Positions 26,502-37,700 of a stretch of 64,000 bases of DNA are shown piece after piece. Positions within the stretch are counted from its first letter, which is position 1; each line of letters opens with the position of its first letter. The position numbers and the translations under genes are program-made. Source of the stretch: Physcocola sp002396385 (GTDB taxonomy: Bacteria > Bacteroidota > Bacteroidia > Bacteroidales > Paludibacteraceae); contig CAMNDM010000013.1 in the NCBI GenBank assembly GCA_946535435.1, positions 16,526-80,525 of the forward strand, in the 5' to 3' direction. The notes under the pieces were generated by a model, which worked only from the letters and a program-made list of their open reading frames with translations, was not told the DNA's origin and made no database searches.

Positions 26502-26529
26502 AGGCAGACTACAAAGAAGTAATCTGCCT
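26502..26529 (-). terminator. Terminator of the glycan-binding-protein gene
   Basis: AGGCAGA-c-TAC pairs with GTA-a-TCTGCCT around a short loop, followed on the minus strand by TTTTT. It lies about 50 bases beyond the stop at 26580. Confidence 0.75.
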
Positions 26530-26579
26530 ATTACCAAGCCTAGCCGTTACGCAAGAGGCTTATTTTCGTTGAGATGCGG

Positions 26580-27917
26580 TTATTTCTTATATGCTTTAAC
26601 ACGAGGCACCAGATAGTAATGCTGCGAAGGAATTCCATATTTCAATTTAGGATATATAGCACCATTACCATCGTTCGGAACAATACGGATGTTGTCTATA
26701 GCAAATTTTGTCTTTTGGGAATTTTTAGGGCCATCATACGGAGTGAATATGATTGAGAACCCACCAAAATAATCATACAAATCGTCATCGTCGGTCAAAC
26801 GACTTGAATACTTTTCCACATAAGGCAGATGGTTCACTGGGTCACCAAAAAATTGCTGATCTGCCTCGTCAGAAAAATTACCTTCAGAGAAATTATGTGC
26901 AGATGTAATATAGTTACCATTTGCAACACACCACATAAACTCGCTCATAGGTACCGTTACAGTCATCCAGCCGTCAGTGTTGAACTCAGAAGAAGAATCA
27001 AACTTCCAGCCCTCCACAACACCTTTATACCAATTAATAGCACTCATCTGAAGGAACGCGTTATATGAACGAATCTGATATGCTTCCTTCTCACCAGCAC
27101 TTGTAAAACCAAGTGAAAGCGTCATACAATTAGTAGGGGAATCCTTCGGAACATTAACCTCGAACTTTACCACATAATCCTTTGCAGAAGCAGGATTTGC
27201 CTTGACCAGTTCTTTGAACGGGCCAAAAACAGAGCGGACCTCATCGTAAACTGCGCCACCAGCTTCAGGCGAAAAAGAGATAGCTTCCCAATTCTCCGGA
27301 TCATGTAAAACACCAAATTGGTTCCTTTTGCCCGTTACAGAATAGTTTTCTTCAAGGTTGTTCCATCCAATGCTATCGGTTGCATTGTAAGAGCCATCTT
27401 TCCCTTTTTCAAAAGCGCCTGTGCTATAGGCCAAGTCAAGATTAGAATCGAAATCAATCAATAGATTTCATGTATCACGGAATAAGAACGAACTTTTCGC
27501 CTCATCTCCTGTAGCAACATTTCTTATAACGATAGGAAAACTTTCACCAGTGCCTTCTGGAACCTTTACAGACATAAGATTTTTATTTAACAGTGTAATA
27601 TCACTGCCCTTTACAGTCTTTACAGAACCATCCTTCATTTGGAAGTCAACCTCTAAAGATTCACCTTCAAAGCCTTTACCTCTAAGTTGAAGCAAGCCGC
27701 CATCGGCAACAAATTCGTTGTAAGCCATATAAACAGCTAAAGAGGGTTCCTCTTCAGGATCTATCACAGAAGGATCCTCCTCAAAATCCACCTCCAGCAC
27801 TTGTTCAACATCGTACTTTACCACATTGCCGTCAACAGTTTTAACCCGCATATACGTCACAGCACTCGTGCTAAGCGCCAATAATGCAGCACTAATAGAA
27901 ATTACGTATTTCTTCAT
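26580..27917 (-). pseudogene. TIG-domain surface glycan-binding-like protein with in-frame TGA
   Basis: One reading frame of 446 codons interrupted by a single TGA at 27468-27470. The first part (149 residues) has a signal peptide (MKKYVISISAALLALSTSAV), the segment YMRVKTVDGNVVKYDVEQV and an IPT/TIG domain ending SSFLFRDT. After TGA the same frame continues NLLIDFDSNLDLAYSTGAF and through a beta-sandwich to FAIDNIRIVPNDG. Intact relatives of the SGBP/glycan-binding type run straight through a 'FRD-x-R-N-x-x-x-DFD' junction, so TGA most likely replaced CGA (Arg) by one C-to-T change. No frameshift is needed. It may still make a short TIG protein, or the change may be a sequencing error. Confidence 0.8.
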
Positions 27918-27985
27918 ATTATTAGATTTTAGTTACAAAAAAAGTCTGTAAATTTGCTGTGTCAGAAATGACAGAGAGACCATGC

Positions 27986-27995
27986 GGGGGGGGGG
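27986..27995. repeat. G10 homopolymer tract in leader of the glycan-binding-protein gene
   Basis: Ten consecutive G on the plus strand (C on the coding strand), 69 bases upstream of the start codon, inside the loop of an inverted repeat (AGAGACCA 27975-27982 with TGGTCTCT 28011-28018). Such tracts are prone to slipped-strand length change. Confidence 0.85.
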
Positions 27996-28142
27996 AATGC
28001 GCCACTTCCTTGGTCTCTTTCTTTATATATGTGTGTTATTCTTTTTGATAAACTAGCCTCCTATGAGACAGAAGTTTCTCAAGATTTCCACCCGTCTATA
28101 TGTTTCACTAGAATTGGTGTGACTCCAAAGATTGAATTGTAG

Positions 28143-28150
28143 CAAAGATA
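28143..28150 (-). promoter_or_regulatory. Putative -7 box for the glycan-binding-protein gene
   Basis: TATCTTTG on the minus strand fits TAnnTTTG; it would give a leader of about 220 bases containing the G10 tract. Confidence 0.45.
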
Positions 28151-28397
28151 AGTATTAAAATTGAAAACTTCCTCAAATTTTGCAGGAAATGACTATTGGA
28201 AAGTTCCTATAGTTAAACAAAGTTGCAAACAACAGATTAACAACCCTAACACACATCCAACATCCGTAAAACAGGAGATTCAGAAAAAGGGAATAATCGG
28301 CGTTCCGAGAATTAAGTTGCAAGGTAGGAAAAAGAATAACAAGCAACCATATTAGACAGAGAGGGACAAAATAATGTCAATCATAGAAAACTACAGA

Positions 28398-28571
28398 TTA
28401 GAACTGATTATAGAAAGTATGAATGAATTGACGGATTTTATCGAAAGAGGCAGAGTCGTCTAGGTCTTTCGTTCCTGTTCCTGTATTTACAACATATATA
28501 AACGACTTTTTGGTGTAAAACGATTCACCATATTCTTTAATATAATTCTCGATTGTACGAGATTTAGCCAT
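28398..28571 (-). CDS. Possible small protein of 57 residues
   Basis: ATG-initiated frame MAKSRTIENYIKEYGESFYT continuing to FIHTFYNQF. I do not recognise it and it may be chance or a relic. The 12-base palindrome GACCTATAGGTC lies 8-19 bases before the ATG. The surrounding 28151-28397 interval is AT-rich with nothing else I can support. Confidence 0.25.
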   Translation of the reverse strand: MAKSRTIENYIKEYGESFYTKKSFIYVVNTGTGTKDLDDSASFDKIRQFIHTFYNQF

Positions 28572-28597
28572 AATACAAGACCTATAGGTCAAAAAAG

Positions 28598-28653
28598 AAC
28601 GTCACAAGCGTCCAAAAATAACGTGAACGGTTATTTTTGGGCGCTTGTCCGTT
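28598..28653 (-). terminator. Long hairpin, second terminator after giant gene A
   Basis: ACAAGCG-T-CCAAAAATAAC (28604-28622) pairs with GTTATTTTTGG-G-CGCTTGT (28630-28648), a 19-bp stem with one G-U, extended by AACG/CGTT. On the minus strand a T run (TTTTTT) follows, so it probably backs up the terminator at 28661-28685. Confidence 0.65.
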
Positions 28654-28660
28654 ATAAAAA

Positions 28661-28685
28661 AGCGGCAGGAAAAAATCCCGCCGCT
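28661..28685 (-). terminator. Rho-independent terminator of giant gene A
   Basis: AGCGGCAGG pairs with CCCGCCGCT (one mismatch) around an A-rich loop, followed by a T run on the minus strand, 24 bases after the stop codon. Confidence 0.85.
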
Positions 28686-28708
28686 TCATATACAGAAATT
28701 GGAAAAAA

Positions 28709-31700
28709 TTATTCAATCTTCACCACTTCGATAGAGCCCTTGAACACATTACTCTGAATGTCGCAGTTGTAATAGTAAACACCAGGGTCAACTAACACAC
28801 CACGGTAAGTACCATCCCAACCATCGTTGCCTTCGAAAATCATCTGTCCATAACGGTTGAAAATAATCACATGGTGACCGCGCATAAAGTCGTCGTTCAT
28901 ACCGTCCTTGGTGTAAGGTGTAATAGCGGTCGGAATCTCGTTAAGCACATCAAGGCTAACCATGTTAGAGGCAACAGCCGGACAAACCTCGTTGCTCACC
29001 ACCACATAGTACTTCGAAGAGTCGGTAGGCTCAACGGTGTAAACGAATTGGTTAAGCCGTTCGTGTTCCTTTAAGAAGACAGAATCAGGGATTGTGGTGT
29101 CGCGATTGTTCCACAACTCCATAAAGAGGTCAACATCGTCGGTTTCACCACTCGCATTCTGTACAATTTCGCCATATCGGTTGTAGACAGCACCTGTAGC
29201 ACCGTCGTACATTCCCTCGACGCGTCTCCACGAAATGTAAGCAGGCTTATAAGGAAGCGTTAAAATAAGGTCGGCAGACTCACCCTTCCAAATACGCGCC
29301 TTGTTTTGAGGTTTAGTAGTCAACAGCACTTGTGCAGGATCAAAATGAGTAAACACATCAATCTGTACGCTGTCGGAAGCATAATACTTATCCTCTTTAG
29401 CCAACTTGACGTTTTCCTCCGATCCGAAGACCTTCAGACTATCTGCATGTGTCAGCAAGCTGTCGCCACACAGCGTGTAGAGGGTGTTGAGCGACGTACT
29501 TGTACCACACTCGTTCGTAGCAAAGTAGACAGCCTTATGCGGAGCACCGTTTTCGTAATCGATAGGCGAATTAGGCACATAAACCGACGTATCGGTAGTC
29601 ATCCAGCCTTCTTTAACAATAGGTGAACCCATATCGTCGACGCAGACATCGAACGCAGAACCGAAATCGCCATTAAGGTCAAGCGAGTCACCGTCACACA
29701 TCTGCCACAAGCCGGAAGCCAAGTTAATACGTGGACGTTCACGTACATCGATATACACTTTAGCCGTATCGGTACAGCCAGAGACGGTATCCATAGCCAC
29801 GAACCAATAATTGTCGGTCTGAGTCTGACGCAATAGCATGAGGTACTCGATATAAGCTTGTTGTGCGGCCAGTTTCTCCTTTTCAGAAGCTTGGAAACCA
29901 GGAGTAGTAGGTTTGAATCGTGCAGCATAAGAAGACGGGTTGTTACTGTAAATCAGTTTAGACTCATCGAGTTCACCACGATAGTAGTCCCAAAGAACAG
30001 TTGTTGTCACACCAACCCACTTACCATCCCAGTCAATAACCCAAGTAGTACCATATCCCCAACAGATGTTGGAGTTAGAAAGCGTATTAGGGCTACCATA
30101 GACATCGGCAAGCGTCTCATCGCCACCACAAACGACAACAGTGTCTTTGTAAACGAGGGTGATAATATCATCCTTTTTCTGAACTTCAATAAGTTTCGTC
30201 ACTTCCGTTTTCTTGCCACAAACATCTTTAAACGTCAGTGTCACGTAAGTAGATTCAGTAATCTCGGTGCCAGCAGCAGGTTCTTGGGTAATTTCCAAAT
30301 ACTCAATACCACCACAAGGCATTACAATAGAATCAAGAGGAATCAGTCCCGTGATATCAGGAACACCAAACCTACAATTCTTCAAATAAATAGGATGGAG
30401 CACATCGTTCCAGTCGGAAGGAAGGTTAACAACCGGAGGGAACGAATCGACCACATGCACAGTAAATGTTGCAGGTTCCGCCTGGTTGCCACAACGATCC
30501 ACAGCAGTCCACGAATAAATCAAGTCGTAAGTGTAATAATCGCACTGACTAGGATCAGAACCTTGAGTAGACTTGAAAGACTGCGTTACGACAGGGTTAG
30601 GGTCGCAGTTATCTTCAGCCGACACATCAGGCACTTCGTAGTTGATATCGGAACAAGCCACACGGACAGCCTCACCAAGCGGGTTAATACCCACATAGGT
30701 CGGAGCCACATCGTCTTTCACATAGAATGTATCAGGACCGTTCGAACAAGTTACCAAGTCCTGGCGAATAGACATCAAGTGATAGTCGCGTATAACCATC
30801 GCCTCACAAGAGTCGCCAACCACTTCGGTCACGGCCTTGAAGGTAGACAAGTCGGCGCGAGTTGGATCGTCAATTGTTCCTCCTGCAGCAATGAACTCTT
30901 TGTACGTAAGTTCAGCAGGCACATCGGTCAAACAAGTATACGATCCACCCACTTTCGGACAAGTTTCCTTCGGAGGTACCATATCTGAAACCTTGACAAT
31001 CTGTGTACAAACCTTTGTATTACCATGGTCATCCTCAAATTCGAAAGTAACCACTGTTTCACCATAAGGGTAATTGTCTTTCACATCCTTGTTATCGCTA
31101 CGTGTAACGGTTGTTTTAACCTCACAGCAAGGGTCAGTAACAACAGGGATGTAGAAACCGGCATCAACCACTTCTTCATAAGTCACATAGTCGACGTCAG
31201 CCACTTTAAAGGCCACATTAATGACATTGACGAGTTCGTTACAATTGAAGTCAGGAGCAATAGAGTCTATCACCTCAATATTTTGTCGGCAAACCACGGT
31301 CTGGTTATTAGAAGGGAAGGTAAACTTCCAGATAATAACATCAGTCCCCACCTCGAATGGCGCATTCATAGCCTTACCACTTTCACGCGTAGTGTCAAGA
31401 ACAGCAATATCGCCATTACACTTATTAACAGGCATAGAATCGAGATAAACCGGAATATCGGCCAAATCGATAAAACAGTTTTCCGCATCTAAGAAGTGTT
31501 TAACCGCAGGGAACGACTTCTCACAATCGACAGGCGGTTCGTTATTGTCGCCCACTTCCACAATCTGTTCACAAGTAGAGACAGGGTTCAACAAAGTCTT
31601 CGTCGTATCGGTGAAAGTCCATGTGATAATAGTCTTACCTATAGGATAGTTCTCATCAAGTTCCTTACCATCGCTACGAGAAGGCACACCCTTTATAATC

Positions 31701-34700
31701 CAAGTATTGTGACATGGATTAACAGCGGTGTGTTCGGTAATCTTTGCGATGATATCGGTAGAAGGCACTTCACAAACACCATCTTCAACACCAACCTGGA
31801 TAGTCGGATAATTTTCCTCACCGCACTTGCCGTCAATTTCAAGGTCTGTTACAACATGTATAACTTGGTTACAAACCTTGTCTTTGGTACTGTATGGCGA
31901 ATCGAAAGTCCATGTGAGCGTCACAAATCCAGTATAATAAGTACCGTATACCGAGCCGCCATCGGCACGGCTAGCAACACCAGGGACCTCCTTGCCGGTG
32001 CAAGAGTCAATAGCCACAGGGACAGGGATTGTGTCTTTGCCCAAATTGATAGAGCATGCGCCATGGGCAACGAACAACAAAGTATCGAGCGAGCTACAGT
32101 CGAAAATAGGTTCAGCATTACTGATAACGGTAACAGGCTGACGGCAGACTTTAGCTTTCGCATTCACTACAGTGTCTATAAACGTCCACTTGACAATGAC
32201 AGTATCGCCCACCTTAAATGATTCAGGTAACGCAGAGCCGTCTTCGAGAGAAGGCACACCCTCAATAGAGTCACCGGTACAAGTCTCAACCGCTTTCGGA
32301 TAAGGTTGCAGCAGTTTCAAGACAGCATCGAGCGGAACTTCACACTCACCATCTGCAGCTTCAGCAAGCACCAGACCAAGTTTAGAACAATCGAAATCTG
32401 GTTCAACAGAATCCTTTATAGAGACGTGTTGTTCACAAACGTATTCATTACCAGCAATGGTATACGTCCAAATAATGGTATCGCGTCCAACGCCAAACGA
32501 ACCAATCTGGCTGACATCGGTAGTAGACCATCCTTTCTTAGAAGTACGTGTAATAAGCGGCTTGATTTCAACAGGCTCGCCATTCGGATCTCCGTTCGGA
32601 CAACGATCAATAACTTTTGGAACATTGATATCGAAAGCATCAAAATCGATGGTACAATTACCCACTTCAAGAACTTTGCTGACATCAGGCATATTCTTGC
32701 AATCGACAGGTTCCACCTCCACATCACCCACCTTGACAAACTGTTCGCAAATGCCAGTTGGAGTAACCAGCGTGTTAGTGGTGTCAGTGAACGTCCAAAC
32801 CAAACGGTTCAAACCAATGTTAAAAGGAGCATTCAAATCGGAAATACCCGGACGGCTGAGCACAGCCCAAACCGTATCGGCAGTACAAGGGTGAAGCGCA
32901 TAAGGAGTAACCAGCGGCACCTCGGAGGCAGGCACTGTACATGCGTCTTCAGGAGCAGGTACAGCAATCGTATCCATAGCAGCTGTGTCACACGGCTTTT
33001 GAAGATCTTTTTCGGTAAGCACCATAACACGCTGCAGACAGGTATCGGTAATATTTCCAGTAGCCTCGGTAAACGTCCAAGTAACCACAGTGATTCCGAG
33101 AGGGAACGCAGCATCGATAGCCTGCCCGTCGCTACGTGAAACCGGAACACCGGTAATAAGCGTATCGCTAATACAAGGGTCAGGAATCTGCGGTACATTC
33201 AAAACGATATTCGGATCAGGTCCGCAATCGGCAACCGTATCGTTAATCTGAGGCAGGATAGCATCACAGTCCAAGTCGAAATGCTTGTTACCGGCAATCG
33301 TCACAACCTGACGGCAGACAACGGTGTCGTCTATATTGAACGGACTGACAAAAGTCCAAGTAATATAGGTCGTACCAGTTGGATAATTATCCATCAACTT
33401 CAAGCTGTCGCTACGCGTTGGTACACCATAGATTGTATCGTTAGCGCCATTGACCAACGCACAACTGTCAATAGCGAACGGATGCGGCAAATTCAAGTTT
33501 TCGGCCGGGATATAGCACTCGCCTTCAAGCGCTACCGACTTGATAGAATCGAGCGTGCTACAATCAAAGTTAATCTTATTGCTATGACTAGGGATAACCA
33601 CCTGCGGGCAATAAGCGAAGTTATTATCCTCGTCGACTACCACCCAGTAAACACTTATGGTATCGCCAACATTGAACTTCAAATCGTTTGGCACAGGTAG
33701 AGCTTCAGGAACAGGAGCCATCAACAACCTTGCCAAAATAGAATCGTTCGTACAGGCATCGAATCCATAATAAGTACCGAACTCAAGGTCTTTGAACTCA
33801 ACATAGCACTCGCCCTCAAGCGCCTTCGGACGCATAGGGTTAGGCTGAATAGAGTCACAAATAAAGCTAGGGTCGTTACGGGCAATAATCCTTATCGTTT
33901 TCGCACAAGAGTCGATGTTACCCGAGCGGTCGCTGAACACCCACACAAAGCGGGTATAGCCGCGAGGGAACGGATCGGCACACCAAGCCTTATCGCCATC
34001 TTTACTAACCGCAACAAGTTCGCCGTTGAAATAGCGTCGTATTTCCAAAGGTTCAATTGGTTGAGAACCCGTACCATCAATCAGTTCCTGACACTCGTCG
34101 AACGCATTCGGAATAACAATAAGTTTTGAAATGTCCTCCCACTTCGCATAGCAGACCCCATTCGACATCTCGAAGCTCACATTGTTACCCGTTTCGCAGT
34201 TGTTGATAACCGGAGGAATGCTATCGTTAATAGTCAGAGTCATATCGCAAGTGCTTGTCAAACCCGCATGGTCGGTAAACGTCCATTTGAACTTGTTGAC
34301 GGTACCCGCATAATACTCCAACTCTTGGAACTCTTCCATAGAAGAAGGGTAAACGGTTTTGCCATTAGGCTGTTGAATCTCACCCGTCAGTTTTCCAACA
34401 AGCACTCCATCGCAAAGGTCGTTTATCGAGAGATTCGGAATATCGAGCTCGTCGTACGTAAAGGTACATTTAACGTCAGCATCGAGCACCTTCACAGGGT
34501 CAGGGCAAATGCTGTTATCAGGAGTTGTTGTATCGACAATAGAGAGCAACTGGTTACAAGTAGCCTCGTTGCCAGCCTCGTCGGTGAAGACCCACACAAT
34601 GGTATAGGTAGTATCTTTCACGAAGACAGAAGGTAGACTGACACGCGAAGTGCCGTTCTTCAACAACATATAAGGCTTACCCTCAACCGAGTCTTTATCG

Positions 34701-37700
34701 CAATTATCTTTAGCAAAGTGCCTGCCCAACAAAGGCTTAATTTCCGATAAAGAAGCCGAGCACTGGTCAGACGCCAGTTTGTAATCAATCGGATTATCCT
34801 CAAACACCGAGCAATCGACATCAGGAGCCGTCTTGTCGTTCACAATAATCAGCTGACGGCAAACAGTCTGGTTGTTCGAGGTGTCGCTAAACGTCCAAAT
34901 CACGAAAGTCTGACCAAGCGAATAAGGGTCGTTCATAACATCGAGCGGGCTCACCACACCATTAAGGTCTTCACGGTGACCAACGCCCCGAATAGGTTCA
35001 CCAGAAGGCGAACACAAATCGGCACTAGGGTCCACCACCGGAATTTTCAATCCAGCCTTTACCAGGACGTCCTTCTTAGCCAAGCAGTTTTCGTCAGCAT
35101 CAACCGTGATAGGGTTGACCAAGATCTTGTCACAGTCGATATCCGGACCAGTAGAGTCGTTAACTGTGATATTTTGAACACAATAGGCCTCGTTACCAGC
35201 CTCATCAGCAATAATCCAAGTAACGGTAGTGGTACCTTGTTCGTAAGGAGCATCTAAAGAATTAACCTTTTCTCCATTCCAAACACGACTGAACGAAATA
35301 AGCAGTTTATCGGCATCGGTACAGTTATCGAAAGCATTCAACTGTTTGGCAGTTGGTTGCGTCAAAGAAACAATAGCCTGACAAGTCTTAGGATCAGACT
35401 TCGTAACAATGTCTTCTCCCCACTTGCCGCACTCGACAGTAGGAGCCGTAGAATCGACAACAGACACAATAACCACACAACTGTCTTTGTCGCCTTGTCC
35501 GTTATCGTAATACCAAACCAGTTTATGACGGCCTTTTGCAAAAGTTTTGAAATCAGCAGTAAACTCCTTCTCGAAAGTCCTAGTCTGCAAAGATATCGTC
35601 TTGTAGACCTGGTCTATCACAGAAGAAGGTTTTGCCCCTGGTCCAACACCCGGACCGCCAGGGCCTACACCCGGACCCATTCCCGGGCCCATGCCTGGCC
35701 CCATGCCTGGTCCTCCAGGGCCAAAGCCAGGACCTGCAGGACCAACACCATTATAGAACTGGTGTTGAACAAGTTTCCATGCGAACTCTTCAAGCGCCGA
35801 AGTATTTTTAATAACAACAGTAGAAGAGCTGTCTGTTTCGTCGCCCTTGTCGTCAACAAAAGTCACCTTCTTCACCTGATAAGGGAAAACGGGAACCATA
35901 CGGTTCGACAACCCACCCTTCATAGAGTCCTGAAGCGTTTGACAGTCGTCGAAGCCAAACTTGGTGATGATACCAAACATATTGGTCTCGCTCTTATCCT
36001 GAGTGACAGGTTCATAAGTCATTCCAGTGAAAGAGTTGTACATTTTGTACTTGTACTGGCGGACATAAGAAACCATAGCCGTTTCAACCGTAGCCGCAGT
36101 AACATCAAGGTGTCCGACACAGTTTTCATCAGCCTTCAGGGTCAGTTCGTTCTCACAATTCATTGCGATACGCTCATACACAACAATGTTCTGCTGACAG
36201 AACGATTCGTTCCCCGCATTATCGGTGTAGACATACAGAACGGTAGACATACCAACAGGGAAATGGAACCGTTGCAACTCTTGAAGCAACTTAGCCACAC
36301 CATCGGTCTTCTTTCCTATAGTGCTAGTATTACCATCAGGCGTAATAACAGAGATAACCGGATTAACAGGACCACTGCAAGCGTCGACAGCTGTCGGAAT
36401 CTTTTTAAAGAAGCCTTTCAACGTGTAAGTGATATAGTTACGCATCGGAGTATCGGAAGCCGACGCATAATCGAGGTCGCTGCCCTGAGTATTAAGGTTA
36501 ACAGTAACAGCCGTGTCGCTCAGCACACTACAATCAACAACAGGAGGTACCTTGTCGACAATAGAGAAAGAACGGATACATTCGGCATAAACCGAGTGGT
36601 CAACCGTAGGTCCTGAGCCCTGCTTGTAGAAACGCCAAGCCACTTGATACACATTTCCCAAAGCGAAAATAAGGCTTTCCTTATCGGTTATTTCAGTCCA
36701 CGCTCCTGTATAGTTGTAAGAACCCGCATTCGCTTTCCCAATATTACGGTAGAAATAGCGGACAGAGCTAATCTTGAGCAGGGTCGGACATATCTCGTAA
36801 GCCATAGGGAAGTCGGCAGGATCCATCGCAGCAATCAAGCTGTCGAGAGAAAGGCCGCATTCATCGGTATTACGCTGAACGGAAATTTCCTTTATTTCAG
36901 AATCAGGACATTCAACATAAGGTTTCGTATCATCGATGACAGTAATTTGCTGCATACAGTAAGAGGCATTACCCACATCATCGCTAAACCTCCATAAGAT
37001 GTAAGAATAGCCTGCAGGGATAGGGTCATTCAACCCAATCGTACTATTCGAGAACAAAGCCTCACTCTCCTCAGGAGCCGTATTCTGCAAATCGAGTCGT
37101 CCAACAAACTCACCGGTTATATAGCCATCAACCCCGTTTTGATCAAGCAAGGTTGGAGCCTTCAAAACAGGCAGTAAGTCGGGACGTACACCCTTGCCAG
37201 GGTACGCCTCGCAAGTATCAGCACCATCGTTGCTGTTAACGTTAAAGTAAGAAAGTCGTGTTTCAAGAGGTTTCAGTTGAACGTCTTTACAGTCAACATC
37301 TGGCCCAGTCACATCGCGAACAATGTACTTCACTATGCAAGTCGACGACATTTTGTTACAGCCATCAACCACATAGTAAGAAACCATTAAGCCATTATCA
37401 TCCTTCGGGCCTGCAGTAGCAGGCACAGTCCGTTTCATAGCAGGCACAAGTCCCTTCTGTAAGCTATCGAGACGTGCTATCACATGGAACGTCAAATCGT
37501 TGCCTTTGGCATCGTGACCAGCGCCCACAATATATACCCTAGGATAAGGGTCACACGTACCACCAACCTTAGGAACGCCCAAAGTGATAGTAGTAGTCTT
37601 CTGAGTTGGCCCCAGTTCAAACTCCTGCGTTTGACTGCCCAACGAACTACAGTCGATAACCGGACCATCTGGTTTCTTAACACTCAGAATTGTATCCCAA

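Noticed and set aside
27468..27470. TGA read as an amino acid (recoding or selenocysteine)
   Set aside because: TGA ends several ordinary genes here, no SECIS-like structure was seen after it, and an Arg codon lost by one base change is simpler.
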